Assembly: GCF_002080045.1 (NCBI RefSeq)
Contig: NZ_MUIN01000005.1
Coordinates: forward strand, 310,288 to 374,287
DNA from: Pseudomonas sp. Bc-h
GTDB taxonomy: Bacteria; Pseudomonadota; Gammaproteobacteria; Pseudomonadales; Pseudomonadaceae
Direction: 5' to 3'
Length of the DNA: 64,000 nt
This document shows, piece after piece, positions 30,233 through 38,860 of the stretch (the first letter of the stretch is position 1; each line of letters begins with the position of its first letter). The position numbers and the translations under genes are program-made. The notes beneath the pieces were generated by a model. The model had not been told where the DNA came from. It searched no databases and saw only the letters and a program-made list of their open reading frames with translations.

Positions 30233-30309
30233 GGCTACATAGCTCAGTTGGTTAGAGCATAGCATTCATAATGCTGGGGTCCGGGGTTCAAGTCCCTGTG
30301 TAGCCACCA
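30233..30309 (+). tRNA. tRNA-Met (CAT), elongator type
   Basis: Acceptor GGCTACA pairs with TGTAGCC, followed by encoded ACCA. The anticodon loop TTCATAA between TAGCA and TGCTG gives CAT. The T-arm GGTTCAAGTCC is canonical. The acceptor fully pairs at position 1-72, unlike the initiator, so this is the elongator tRNA. Confidence 0.96.
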
Positions 30310-30316
30310 AGTACCT

Positions 30317-30347
30317 CAACAAAGCCCGCCTCGTGCGGGCTTTGTTG
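30317..30347 (+). terminator. Terminator after tRNA-Met
   Basis: CAACAAAGCCCGC and GCGGGCTTTGTTG form a perfect 13-bp stem with a 5-nt loop, followed by TT and a mixed tail. It begins 8 nt after the tRNA. Confidence 0.85.
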
Positions 30348-30444
30348 TTTCTGGCTGTTTGTTACGGGATGACTAATGCCTGCCGATTGCAGATTGCCCA
30401 GTCACCCGATCATCACACTGTCCCTACTGTTAGAGGTTAAGTTC

Positions 30445-30789
30445 ATGCGCTTCACTCTCCCTGCACTGGTTTTAGGTCTTCTGATTACCCAAGGCGCGAT
30501 GGCAGACACGACAGCCAATGCGCTTGGCGGCGGTTTGGGTGGCGCGCTGGGAAATGTCATCGGTCAGAAGATGGGCGGCAGTAACGGTGCCGCCGTGGGC
30601 GCTGGTCTGGCGGGTGCCGCTGGCAGTGCGGTAACTGCGAAGAAAGGCCACAAGACTCGCGCAGCCGTCGGCGGCGGTCTGGGCGGCGCGGCCGGTTCGG
30701 TCATCGGTAACAAGCTGGGCGGCTCAAATGGCTCGACCATCGGTGCCGGCCTTGGCGGCGCGGCGGGTGGTGCATTGGGCGGTAAATAA
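30445..30789 (+). CDS. Secreted glycine-zipper repeat protein
   Basis: A 114-residue protein with a signal peptide of about 20 residues (MRFTLPALVLGLLITQGAMA). The mature part is almost entirely two copies of a Gly/Ala repeat: residues about 28-60 and 76-109, each with the pattern GGGLGGAxGxVIGxK then GGSNG and GAGLxGAAG. Glycine zippers oligomerise or insert in membranes; such small periplasmic proteins occur in many pseudomonads. The short basic link KKGHKTR joins the repeats. ATG at 30445 has AGAGG upstream. Confidence 0.8.
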   Translation: MRFTLPALVLGLLITQGAMADTTANALGGGLGGALGNVIGQKMGGSNGAAVGAGLAGAAGSAVTAKKGHKTRAAVGGGLGGAAGSVIGNKLGGSNGSTIGAGLGGAAGGALGGK

Positions 30790-30800
30790 TTTACCCTCTT

Positions 30801-30826
30801 GGCGGAACGCCTCCGAGCGTTTCGCC
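30801..30826 (+). terminator. Hairpin after the glycine-zipper gene
   Basis: GGCGGAACGC and GCGTTTCGCC form a 10-bp stem with one G-T pair and a 6-nt loop. No T-tract follows (ATTAAACC), so it may act as an attenuator or mRNA stabiliser, not a strong terminator. Confidence 0.4.
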
Positions 30827-30831
30827 ATTAA

Positions 30832-30865
30832 ACCCAGTTAATGAAGCAACCCAGTTAATGAAGCA
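30832..30865 (+). repeat. 17-bp tandem duplication before the unknown gene
   Basis: ACCCAGTTAATGAAGCA occurs twice back to back (30832-30848 and 30849-30865), 11 bp upstream of the ATG at 30877. It is a recent slippage duplication in the leader and could shift the ribosome binding region. Confidence 0.9.
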
Positions 30866-30876
30866 ATGGATGTTCA

Positions 30877-31581
30877 ATGTCTGATTCTCATACCGACGTA
30901 GCAGTGCCTGCCCTCTGCGCCAAGCAGGCTTACGAAGACGCGATCAATCTTTCACAGCACGTGCCGCAGGCGAAAACCATCAGCGAAATGGTCCTTGATG
31001 CCTTCCAGAGTGCCAAGGAAAGCGATCAGATTCGTGAGCTTCGCACCGCTATCCGTCAGGCACATGACCGTTTCGACGACGACCAGGCCTACGAATTGAT
31101 GGGCCAGCTCAAACAGCTCAAGGACGCCGAAGCCGCCGATATGGCCGCGCTGGAAGACCTGAGCAGCAAATTTCCGATCAGCCGGATTCTGTCCAGCTAC
31201 AAGGACGACCCAAGTTTTCAGGAATTGGTCTACAGCCTCGCGCTCAAGGTTCTGAACCAGACCCATCAGGCGGTTAGCAATCCGGGCGGCGGCAAGAGCA
31301 AGGCCGCACGAGCGAAGAAAGAAGCCGAAGTGTTCGTGATCAGCAAGGACGGCGCCAGCGTTACCCTGCCCCTGCGCACCCCGCGCTCCAAAGCCAACGC
31401 TGACCGTGAAGCCTTCGAGTTCCTCGGCTTCTCGTTCATCGGTGAAGGCGATGACGCCGAGCTGCAGAGCGAAGTGTTTGTCGACAAAGACGGCAACGAA
31501 CAACCTGCCACGCGCAAGAATATCGTCAGCGCGATCCAGCAGCAGGTTGCGTTTGAAGGGTATAGCGCGGTTCAGCAGTAA
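30877..31581 (+). CDS. Unknown cytoplasmic protein with helical N-terminus
   Basis: A 234-residue protein that I do not recognise. It has no signal peptide or membrane segment. Residues about 30-110 are charged and helical (ESDQIRELRTAIRQAHDRF, AYELMGQLKQLKDAEAAD), probably coiled. The middle has a basic linker GGGKSKAARAKKEAEVFV, and the C-terminus (about 175-234) is acidic and strand-like. Leader contains a 17-bp tandem duplication. A hairpin with a T-rich tail follows. Located between a glycine-zipper gene and a toxin-antitoxin pair. Confidence 0.75.
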   Translation: MSDSHTDVAVPALCAKQAYEDAINLSQHVPQAKTISEMVLDAFQSAKESDQIRELRTAIRQAHDRFDDDQAYELMGQLKQLKDAEAADMAALEDLSSKFPISRILSSYKDDPSFQELVYSLALKVLNQTHQAVSNPGGGKSKAARAKKEAEVFVISKDGASVTLPLRTPRSKANADREAFEFLGFSFIGEGDDAELQSEVFVDKDGNEQPATRKNIVSAIQQQVAFEGYSAVQQ

Positions 31582-31599
31582 GCACTCGAACTACCGATC

Positions 31600-31640
31600 C
31601 GCTGAGAGCTACGGCTGCCTGGCCGGTGCTCTCAGCGTTT
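31600..31640 (+). terminator. Terminator of the unknown gene
   Basis: CGCTGAGAGC (31600-31609) and GCTCTCAGCG (31628-31637) form a 10-bp perfect stem followed by TTTCTT. It overlaps the last codons of the convergent toxin gene. Confidence 0.65.
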
Positions 31641-31916
31641 CTTCGCCGCCTCGTAGACGTCGCCGCGCTCCCGTTTGCCAACAGCGACGACAGTCACCAC
31701 AACTCGCCCATCTTCAACCCGATATACCAGCCGATACCCGGCGCTGCGCAATTTGATCTTGTAGTGATCGGGCATCCCATAGAGCGCGTCGGCAGACACC
31801 CTGGGCAACTCCAGGCGAGCGATCAGTTTTTTCTTGAGTTGTTCACGTAGTGTGGAACCCAACTTCTCCCATTCCTTGAGAGCAGATGGCAGAAATTCAA
31901 GCTTAAAGGTCATCAA
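31632..31916 (-). CDS. RelE/ParE-family toxin
   Basis: A 94-residue protein with the RelE/ParE fold pattern: MMTFKLEFLPSALKEWEKL, then KKLIARLELPRV, DALYGMPDHYKIKLRSAGYRLVYRVEDGRVVVTVVAVGKRERGDVY. KIKLRSAGYRLVYRV and VAVGKRERGDVY are hallmark RelE strands with the basic and tyrosine residues used for mRNA cleavage, so it is likely a ribosome-dependent mRNA interferase and not a ParE gyrase poison. Its start overlaps the antitoxin by 14 bp. A start at the second Met (31913) is equally possible. Confidence 0.92.
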   Translation of the reverse strand: MMTFKLEFLPSALKEWEKLGSTLREQLKKKLIARLELPRVSADALYGMPDHYKIKLRSAGYRLVYRVEDGRVVVTVVAVGKRERGDVYEAAKKR

Positions 31917-32148
31917 GACTTACCGACAACGGCACCTCATGTTGTCGAGACTTGATCAACTCCGCCAGATCAAGATCGTCCAGCCTTTCCATCATGGCCT
32001 CGAAGACCTCGGTCGGCACCATGTAGCCCATGACCTTGTTGTGATTGAGCACGGCAACAGGCAAACCATGCGCACCCCGAAGAACCGCCGAGGGATTCTT
32101 CTTCAATTCGGAAACGCTGACAGCGATATCGGCCAAAACATTTTGCAT
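31903..32148 (-). CDS. Phd/YefM-type antitoxin
   Basis: An 81-residue protein beginning MQNVLADIAVSVSELKKNPS (an in-frame longer start at 32202 is not needed). N-terminal SVSELKKNPSAVLRGAHGLPVAVLNHNKVMGYMV is the Phd/YefM DNA-binding fold; the acidic C-terminus wraps the toxin. It precedes and overlaps the RelE-type toxin, the standard antitoxin-first order, and would autorepress the operon. Confidence 0.92.
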   Translation of the reverse strand: MQNVLADIAVSVSELKKNPSAVLRGAHGLPVAVLNHNKVMGYMVPTEVFEAMMERLDDLDLAELIKSRQHEVPLSVSLDDL

Positions 32149-32371
32149 ATATGAACCCTCAAAACAGGTCGCTATTTTGGTCTTTTTATGGCGAATCCAC
32201 AATCACCCCTCCCATTAAGTGTCACTTTCCCCACCTCTCGCATACCAGCTATGCAGCCCACGCTATTCGCCCTGCCCCGCCGCTCTCACATACTCGCCAT
32301 CACGGTGCCGCCAATCGCGGGCATCTATCCAGATTCCTATAACAACAGCGCAGCAGCGCGATGGAGTTTCT

Positions 32372-33613
32372 ATGCAGTCGTGGTACGGCACTATGGCGCC
32401 CAGCCAGAAGAAAACGTTCTGGGCGTGTTTCATGGGGTGGGCGCTGGATGCGATGGATGTTCAGCTGTTCGCATTCGTGATCCCGACCTTGCTCGCTGTC
32501 TGGGGCATGGCCAAGGCCGAAGCGGGCGTAATCAGTACGTCGGCGCTGATCGCCTCGGCCATCGGCGGCGTGATCGCCGGCCTGCTGGCTGATCGCATCG
32601 GTCGGGTCAAGGTTCTGAAGCTGGCGATTCTGTGGTTCTCGTTGTTCACCGGCCTCTCCGCTTTCACCGATTCCTTTCATCAACTTCTTCTGACTCGCAG
32701 CCTGCAGGGCTTGGGTTTCGGCGGCGAATGGGCGGCTGGGGCAGTGCTGATCGGTGAAGTGGTCGACAAGCGCATCCGCGGCCGAGCTGTCGGTTCGGTT
32801 CAGGCGGGTTGGCCAGTGGGTTATGCATTGGCGGCGCTGGCGTATTGGGTGACGTTCAATCTGCTACCGGATCACACCGCCTGGCGAGTACTGTTTCTGA
32901 TCGGCCTGCTGCCAGGCTTTCTGGTGCTGTGGATGCGCCGCAACATTGCCGAATCCGAAGCGTTCGAGGCCGCCGCCCAATACCGGGAAACGACATCGCT
33001 GTGGACCAACTTCGCGCTGATCTTCTCGCCCAAGGTGTTTCCACTGACCGCCATGGCCTCGTTGATGGCTGCAGGTGCGCTGGGCGGCAACTACACGATT
33101 CTGACATGGCTGGTGACCTACCTTCGGGAAACCCAGGGCCTGACTATCAGCATGACCACGCTGTACCTGTCGGTGAACATCTTCGGCTCGTTCTGCGGCT
33201 ATGTCGGCATGGCGTATCTCTCGGACTTCCTGGGCCGCCGCAAGACCTTCGCTCTGTCGGCGGCCGGCGCAACCGTTACCGTTCTGGTCTACACCCAATT
33301 GCACCTGCCGATGTGGAGCCTGCTGTTGCTGGGCTTTCCGCTGGGGCTGTTTCAGTCCGGCATCGTGTCGGGAATGGGCGCCTGTTTTACCGAGCTGTTC
33401 CCGGCGCAGATTCGCGGCACTGCTGGTGGCTTTTCCTACAATTTTGGTCGTGGCATTGGCGCTTTGGTGCCTGCCGGTGTAGGCCTGACCAGCGCCTCAT
33501 TCGGTCTGGCAGCGTCTATCGGCGTGTGGGCCGCGTGCTCATACGTGCTGGTCTTCCTCGTCGCTCTCGTTTTGCCGGAAACCCGTAACAAGGAACTCGA
33601 AATCCATGTCTGA
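32372..33613 (+). CDS. MFS transporter (AHS/metabolite:H+ symporter type)
   Basis: A 413-residue, 12-segment major facilitator. MQSWYGTMAPSQKKTFWACFMGWALDAMDVQLFAFVIPTLL is the N-terminus; GLLADRIGRVKVLK and YLSDFLGRRKTF are the loop 2-3 and 8-9 motifs, and LQGLGFGGEWAAGAVLIGE is motif 5. The GWALDAMDVQ pattern is common in aromatic/carboxylic acid symporters. ATG at 32372 has a purine-rich ATGGAG upstream. It heads a three-gene unit with the ThDP enzyme (8-bp overlap). Confidence 0.92.
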   Translation: MQSWYGTMAPSQKKTFWACFMGWALDAMDVQLFAFVIPTLLAVWGMAKAEAGVISTSALIASAIGGVIAGLLADRIGRVKVLKLAILWFSLFTGLSAFTDSFHQLLLTRSLQGLGFGGEWAAGAVLIGEVVDKRIRGRAVGSVQAGWPVGYALAALAYWVTFNLLPDHTAWRVLFLIGLLPGFLVLWMRRNIAESEAFEAAAQYRETTSLWTNFALIFSPKVFPLTAMASLMAAGALGGNYTILTWLVTYLRETQGLTISMTTLYLSVNIFGSFCGYVGMAYLSDFLGRRKTFALSAAGATVTVLVYTQLHLPMWSLLLLGFPLGLFQSGIVSGMGACFTELFPAQIRGTAGGFSYNFGRGIGALVPAGVGLTSASFGLAASIGVWAACSYVLVFLVALVLPETRNKELEIHV

Positions 33614-35264
33614 TTCCAAGCAACCGCGTAATGGCGGCCAGATTCTCGTCGAAGCTCTGATCCGTAACGCAGTCGACACTATTTACTGCGTACCGGGCGA
33701 AAGCTATCTGCCAGTCCTCGATGCGCTGCACGATGCCACGTCCATTCGCACCATCGTCACCCGCCACGAAGGCGCCGCCTCGAACATGGCCGATGCCTAC
33801 GGCAAGCTGACCGGCCGCCCTGGCATCTGTTTCGTGACCCGAGGTCCCGGCGCGACTCACGCCAGCAATGGCGTACACACCGCCAAGCAGGATTCGACGC
33901 CGATGATCCTGTTCGTTGGCCAGATCGAAAGCAGCTTCAAGGGGCGCGAAGCGTTTCAGGAAGTCGACTACACGCAAATGTTCGGTGGCCTGGCGAAGTG
34001 GGCGACCGAAATCGACAGCATCGAGCGCATCCCGGAAATCGTCAGCAAGGCGTTCAGTATCGCCATGTCAGGTCGGCCTGGACCGGTAGTGATTGCGCTG
34101 CCTGAAGAAGTGCTGTTCGGTTCGGCGGACGTGGCGGACGCACAGCCAGTACGCATCACTCGGGCCGCACCGGATTCGGTTGCACTGGAAGAAATGCGCG
34201 AACTGCTGGCCACTGCGAAACAACCGCTGGTCATCGTCGGCGGCACTGGCTGGGACACCGATTCGACCAAAGCCTTGCAGCGTTTCGTTCATGCCAATCA
34301 TCTGCCAGTTGCCGCCTCATTCCGCCGTCAGGATCTGTTCGACAATCGCGATCCGCATTACGTCGGTCAGTTGGGTCTCGGCACCTCGCCGAAATTGCTG
34401 GAACGGGTAAAGAGCAGCGATCTGCTGCTGGTTATCGGCTCGCGGCTGAGCGAAACGGTTTCCCAAGGCTACACATTGATCGAAAGCCCATCGCCGGCAC
34501 AGCCGATGATTCATGTGCATCCTGATCCTCAGGAGCTGAATCGCGTCTATCAGTCGACGCTGCCGATTCTGTCGTCGCTCAGCAGTTTTGCCCACGCCGT
34601 CGCTGCACTTGAGCCGGTCGCCAGTAGCGCCTGGAAAAGCTGGACCGACGCTGCCCGCGCGGACTATCTGGAGCACTCGACCCCGCCATTGCCGCATCCG
34701 CAACTCGCTGGTGTGGACATGGGATCGGTCGTCGCACACCTCAACGAAGTGCTGCCGGACAATGCCGTCATCACCAACGGCGCCGGTAACTACACGGTCT
34801 GGGTCCACCGCTTCTATCGCTATCGCAAGCCTGCGACCGAATTGGCCCCGACCAACGGCGCCATGGGCTACGGTTTACCGGCGTCAATTGCGGCCAAATT
34901 GCACGATCCGCAACAAACCGTGATCTGCTTTGCTGGCGACGGCTGTTTCATGATGTACCCTCAGGAGCTGGCCACGGCAATGCAATACAACGCGCCGATA
35001 GTGGTCATTGTGGTGAACAACGGCATGCTTGCGACCATTCGCATGCATCAGGAGCGTGAATACCCCGGGCGTGTGTCGGCCACCGAGCTGGCCAACCCGG
35101 ACTTCATCGCCCTCGCCAAATCCTTCGGTGCCCATGCCGAGCGGGTCGAACGCAGCGAAGATTTCCCGGCCGCTTTCCAGCGCGCGCAGAAGGCCGGCGT
35201 CGCCGCGCTGATCGAGTTGCGTGTCGACCCACGGCAGATCACACCCCAGGCTCGTCTTGATTAA
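33606..35264 (+). CDS. Thiamine-diphosphate-dependent enzyme (acetolactate-synthase-like/2-oxo-acid decarboxylase)
   Basis: A 552-residue three-domain ThDP enzyme. TRHEGAASNMADAYGKLTG has the catalytic glutamate that activates ThDP; the central domain shows PLVIVGGTGWD; the C-domain holds the ThDP/Mg motif CFAGDGCFMMYPQELATAMQYN...VVNNGM. The sequence is nearer to catabolic carboligases/decarboxylases than to IlvB, and no regulatory subunit is encoded, so decarboxylation of a 2-oxo acid to an aldehyde is my inference. Overlaps the MFS gene and is followed by an aldehyde dehydrogenase, a matching next step. Confidence 0.88.
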   Translation: MSDSKQPRNGGQILVEALIRNAVDTIYCVPGESYLPVLDALHDATSIRTIVTRHEGAASNMADAYGKLTGRPGICFVTRGPGATHASNGVHTAKQDSTPMILFVGQIESSFKGREAFQEVDYTQMFGGLAKWATEIDSIERIPEIVSKAFSIAMSGRPGPVVIALPEEVLFGSADVADAQPVRITRAAPDSVALEEMRELLATAKQPLVIVGGTGWDTDSTKALQRFVHANHLPVAASFRRQDLFDNRDPHYVGQLGLGTSPKLLERVKSSDLLLVIGSRLSETVSQGYTLIESPSPAQPMIHVHPDPQELNRVYQSTLPILSSLSSFAHAVAALEPVASSAWKSWTDAARADYLEHSTPPLPHPQLAGVDMGSVVAHLNEVLPDNAVITNGAGNYTVWVHRFYRYRKPATELAPTNGAMGYGLPASIAAKLHDPQQTVICFAGDGCFMMYPQELATAMQYNAPIVVIVVNNGMLATIRMHQEREYPGRVSATELANPDFIALAKSFGAHAERVERSEDFPAAFQRAQKAGVAALIELRVDPRQITPQARLD

Positions 35265-35277
35265 GAGGTGTTGAGCA

Positions 35278-36858
35278 ATGCAGATTCTTGGTGAAACGAT
35301 CATCGGTCAACGTGCGTTACGCGGTCAGGGAGGCGAGGTTTTTGCCCTCGCCGCAGCGACAGGGGAGCAGCTCACGCCAGCCTTCGGCGCCAGCACGCCG
35401 GACGACGTCAACGCCGCGTGCGAGCTGGCCGAAGCGTCGTTCGACAGCTACCGGCAGTTGAGCGACGAACAACGGGCGACCTTCCTCGACGCCATCGCCC
35501 AAGGGCTGTTGGATCTGGGTGACGTGCTGACCGAACGCGTTCACCTTGAAAGCGGCTTGCCGAAACCGCGGCTGGAAGGCGAACGGATGCGCACCGTCAA
35601 TCAGCTCAAGCTGTTCGCCAGCCTGCTGCGTGACGGGCGTTGGCACGGTGCGGTAGTGGATACCGCAATGCCGGACCGCCAGCCGCTGCCTCGGGCAGAT
35701 CTGCGCTTGCGACGCATCGGTCTGGGGCCAGTCGCGGTGTTCGGCGCCAGCAACTTCCCATTGGCCTTCTCGGTCGCAGGCGGCGACACCGCTTCGGCGC
35801 TCGCTGCGGGCTGCCCGGTAATCGTCAAGGCGCACCCGGCGCATCTGGGTACCAGCGAGCTGGTTGGTCGAGTGATCCAGAAAGCCGCACGTGACACCGG
35901 CATGCCGGAGGGCGTGTTTTCGCTGCTGATCGACAAGGATATTTCCGTCGGTCAGGCGCTGGTCAGTCATCCGCGGGTGCAGGCTGTGGGCTTTACCGGC
36001 TCCCGTCGTGGTGGTCTCGCGTTGGTCGCTGCCGCTCAAGCTCGCCCGGTACCCATTCCGGTCTATGCCGAGATGAGCAGCATCAATCCGGTGTTCCTGC
36101 TGCCTGCGGCTTTGTCTGCACGCGCAGAAAGCATCGCCAAGGGGTTCGTCGAGTCGCTGGTATTGGGCGCGGGCCAGTTCTGCACTAACCCGGGCCTATT
36201 GCTGGCGCTGGAAAGCGATGCGCTGGAAACCTTCGTTTCGGCAGCGGCCAAGGCGTTGGCTGACAAATCGCCGACCACGATGCTGACGCCGAATATTCAT
36301 GGCGCCTACTGCAATGGTCTGAACAACCTGCACAAGGCTTCGGGGGTGACGCTGGTCGCTGAAGGGCGTGAGGCAGAAGGTTCGTTCCAGGCAAAGCCAG
36401 CGTTCTTCCGCACCGATTCGGCGACCTTCCTCGCCAACCCGGCGCTGGAAGACGAAAACTTCGGGCCGAGCGCGCTGCTGATCGTCTGCAAGGACACGGC
36501 CGATCTGCAAAAAGTGGCGTCGAAATTCGATGGCCAGTTGACGGTAACGCTGCATTTCGAAGAAGGCGACAAGGCGATCGCTCAGGCGTTGTTGCCTACG
36601 TTGGAGCGCAAGGCCGGCCGGATTCTGTTCAACGACTTCCCCACCGGTGTCGAGGTGAGCTATTCGATGGTTCACGGTGGCCCGTTCCCGGCAACCTCGG
36701 ACAGCCGCAGCACCTCGGTCGGCGCCACCGCGATTGATCGGTTCCTGCGTCCTGTCTGCTATCAGAACGTTCCGGATTCTCTTCTGCCGCCATCGCTTCA
36801 GCAGAGCAATCCGCTGAAAACCTGGCGCCTGCTGAACGGGGAACTGGTCAAGGACTGA
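35278..36858 (+). CDS. Aldehyde dehydrogenase (NADP+), ketoglutarate-semialdehyde-dehydrogenase-like
   Basis: A 526-residue [42 protein letters not shown] binds NAD(P); [10 protein letters not shown] has the general-base glutamate; [15 protein letters not shown] contains the catalytic cysteine. Length and sequence resemble the 2,5-dioxovalerate (alpha-ketoglutarate semialdehyde) dehydrogenases of sugar-acid catabolism, but the actual substrate here is unknown. Lies 13 bp after the ThDP enzyme; its 3' end overlaps the convergent LysR gene by 11 bp. Confidence 0.9.
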   Translation: MQILGETIIGQRALRGQGGEVFALAAATGEQLTPAFGASTPDDVNAACELAEASFDSYRQLSDEQRATFLDAIAQGLLDLGDVLTERVHLESGLPKPRLEGERMRTVNQLKLFASLLRDGRWHGAVVDTAMPDRQPLPRADLRLRRIGLGPVAVFGASNFPLAFSVAGGDTASALAAGCPVIVKAHPAHLGTSELVGRVIQKAARDTGMPEGVFSLLIDKDISVGQALVSHPRVQAVGFTGSRRGGLALVAAAQARPVPIPVYAEMSSINPVFLLPAALSARAESIAKGFVESLVLGAGQFCTNPGLLLALESDALETFVSAAAKALADKSPTTMLTPNIHGAYCNGLNNLHKASGVTLVAEGREAEGSFQAKPAFFRTDSATFLANPALEDENFGPSALLIVCKDTADLQKVASKFDGQLTVTLHFEEGDKAIAQALLPTLERKAGRILFNDFPTGVEVSYSMVHGGPFPATSDSRSTSVGATAIDRFLRPVCYQNVPDSLLPPSLQQSNPLKTWRLLNGELVKD

Positions 36859-37792
36859 CCGGCGCCGAGATCAGCGTCGCTCCCGGCCACGTACCCTGCT
36901 CGACCATATCGGCAGCACGTTGGCGAATGATCTGCGTCACCGCCCACAGACCGTCGGCGGTGACGCGGTTTTTTGGCCAGACGATCGCCACCGTGCGACG
37001 TATTTCCGGGTCTTCCAGCCGATAACTTTTCAACCGACCGGCTTTTACCTCCTCGACCACTGCTGCTGCCGGCAACACCGTACAACCGCAGTTTTCCAGG
37101 ACCAGGCGCTTGGTGATGGAAATCGAGCCATCGCATTCCAGCGCAATGTTCGCCGAGAACCCGTAACGGTTTGCCAGCGACTCGACCATCATTCGTAACC
37201 CGTGGTGAGTGCTGGGCAGGATCAGCGGAATGTCACCCAGATCGCGCACGGCAATCGCATCGCCCTTGAGCGGATAATTCGCCGGAGTAATCAATTGCAC
37301 GCCTTCGCTGAGCAACGGATCGAACTGCAACGCGCCGGGATGTTCGGGCAAATACAGAATAGCGATGTCCACAGCACCATCACTCAACCGATTCAGAATG
37401 TCTGCCGCAAGCCCCTCGACGAAGTGCACTTGAGTCAATGGATAACGCGCCTTCAACGCATGCCCCAGACTGCCGAACAGAATGCGCGCAATCGTCGGCT
37501 GCGCCGCGATGCACAGTTTGGCTGGCCCTTGCTCGGCACTGTCACGCATCGCCCGCTCCGCCTCGACCAGCGTGTCGTTCATGGTATTGGCGAACCCCAG
37601 CAACTGCTGCCCGCGCTCGGTCAGCGTCACCCCACGCCCACTGCGATGAAACAACCGCACGCCAAGCTCGGCCTCCAGAAGTCCCACCCGCCGACTGACC
37701 GTGGACTGATCCGCGCCAAGCTCCATGGCGGCCCGGGAAATGCTGCCGCTTTTGGCGACTTGGGCGAAGAGTGCGAGATCGTCTGAGTTCAT
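36848..37792 (-). CDS. LysR-family transcriptional regulator
   Basis: A 314-residue LysR protein: [61 protein letters not shown] is the DNA-binding N-domain, followed by a two-lobe effector domain (residues about 90-295). It is convergent with the MFS/ThDP/ALDH unit and probably controls it, as LysR regulators usually sit near their targets, though normally divergent. Target and effector are unknown. Confidence 0.92.
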   Translation of the reverse strand: MNSDDLALFAQVAKSGSISRAAMELGADQSTVSRRVGLLEAELGVRLFHRSGRGVTLTERGQQLLGFANTMNDTLVEAERAMRDSAEQGPAKLCIAAQPTIARILFGSLGHALKARYPLTQVHFVEGLAADILNRLSDGAVDIAILYLPEHPGALQFDPLLSEGVQLITPANYPLKGDAIAVRDLGDIPLILPSTHHGLRMMVESLANRYGFSANIALECDGSISITKRLVLENCGCTVLPAAAVVEEVKAGRLKSYRLEDPEIRRTVAIVWPKNRVTADGLWAVTQIIRQRAADMVEQGTWPGATLISAPVSP

Positions 37793-37998
37793 GCGGGAAT
37801 CCTTGGAGGCGGTCGGCGTAGCGCGAACCCGAATTTATCCGATGCCATTCAACTTTGCTGCGACATATTGCAGCAACGTCCTACGAGAGTATGGGCTGCT
37901 TGCTACAGATGTATCCCACGGCTCTCCGTACACTACGTCACGCAATCAGTGGGGCACGTCCCGGCGAATTGCATCCAGAACATTACAGGAGAAGACTG

Positions 37999-38493
37999 AT
38001 GCTGAGCAGCGAGGCAGTCGCCAATTACTTCATCCACAAGTCCTTCGAGAAAGGCGTGGAAGTCACGCCGATGAAGCTGATCAAACTGGTCTATATCGCG
38101 CACGGCTGGCATCGCGGTTACTTCTCTCAAAACCTCATCAGTGATGCGGTGCAGGCCTGGAAATATGGCCCCGTCATCCCCGAGCTCTACCGCCGGATAA
38201 AGCACCATCGTGGTCACCCGATCGACTGCAGCATTGCCGGGTATGGAATTGCCGGCGACGAGAAAAACCCTGCTCCTCATCCAAGGACGATGGAGCTGCT
38301 CGAAAAAGTCTGGAGCATCCATGGCAAGGATGACGGCTTGAAACTCTCAGCGTTGACTCACCAGCCTGATACCCCTTGGGATCGCACCTGGCGACTGTCC
38401 GGTGGAGCCCGGTATCAGGGAGCAATCATCCCCAACGAATGGATAGATCAACACTACAAAGAAAAAATAGAAGCCAGCAAACTCAATGGCTGA
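37999..38493 (+). CDS. Panacea (DUF4065) domain protein, candidate antitoxin
   Basis: A 164-residue protein. MLSSEAVANYFIHKSFEKGVEVTPMKLIKLVYIAHGWHRGYF and VQAWKYGPVIPELYRRIKHH are the SocA/Panacea hallmarks (VANYF, KLxKLxYxAxGW, AWKYGPVxPE). Panacea proteins neutralise many unrelated toxins in PanAT systems. AGGAG seven bp before the ATG at 37999 supports this start. Its 3' end overlaps a small membrane-protein gene by 8 bp, fitting a two-gene antitoxin-toxin unit. Upstream (37793-37998) there is no clear promoter; the region carries no other gene. Confidence 0.9.
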   Translation: MLSSEAVANYFIHKSFEKGVEVTPMKLIKLVYIAHGWHRGYFSQNLISDAVQAWKYGPVIPELYRRIKHHRGHPIDCSIAGYGIAGDEKNPAPHPRTMELLEKVWSIHGKDDGLKLSALTHQPDTPWDRTWRLSGGARYQGAIIPNEWIDQHYKEKIEASKLNG

Positions 38494-38836
38494 TCTCAAC
38501 GACAACCTGCAAGCGATTGTCTCGGCCAATGACTCTATTGCGGAGTCATCGAAAAAGGCCCACAGAGAAGAACGCGCCCTTGAAGATCCAACCATCAAGG
38601 TAAAGAAAGAGGTTCATTCTCTTACCATTCAAGCGCTCCGCTTTGGCGCAATCCTGCTAGCGGCACTCGTGATCGTGCGTTTCTGGCATATGGCAGGACC
38701 GCCTGAGATACTCGGACAGACCACGCGCTGGCTGACAGAGAACGAGCTGCAATCCATGGATAACATGCTGTTCAGTAGCGCATTCGGTGGCCTTGTCCTG
38801 GGGTATCTACGAGAGACGCTGAAGCCCACGGTATGA
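38486..38836 (+). CDS. Small membrane protein, candidate PanAT toxin
   Basis: A 116-residue protein, not recognised by sequence. Residues 1-45 are charged and helical (SKKAHREERALEDPTIKVKK), 50-67 form a probable membrane segment (ALRFGAILLAALVIVRFW), and 94-108 a second, shorter hydrophobic stretch (MLFSSAFGGLVLGYL). The start overlaps the Panacea gene by 8 bp. Several known Panacea-neutralised toxins are small membrane proteins that dissipate membrane potential, so a toxin function is inferred from context. Confidence 0.75.
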   Translation: MADLNDNLQAIVSANDSIAESSKKAHREERALEDPTIKVKKEVHSLTIQALRFGAILLAALVIVRFWHMAGPPEILGQTTRWLTENELQSMDNMLFSSAFGGLVLGYLRETLKPTV

Positions 38837-38860
38837 ACGGCTCGGGCAGTTCGGTAAAAA

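Noticed and set aside
33606..35264. Biosynthetic acetolactate synthase large subunit (IlvB)
   Set aside because: No regulatory subunit (ilvH) or other branched-chain genes; catabolic neighbours.
37860..37998. Promoter for the Panacea gene
   Set aside because: TTGCTA and TACACT occur, but are 23 bp apart; nothing with acceptable spacing.
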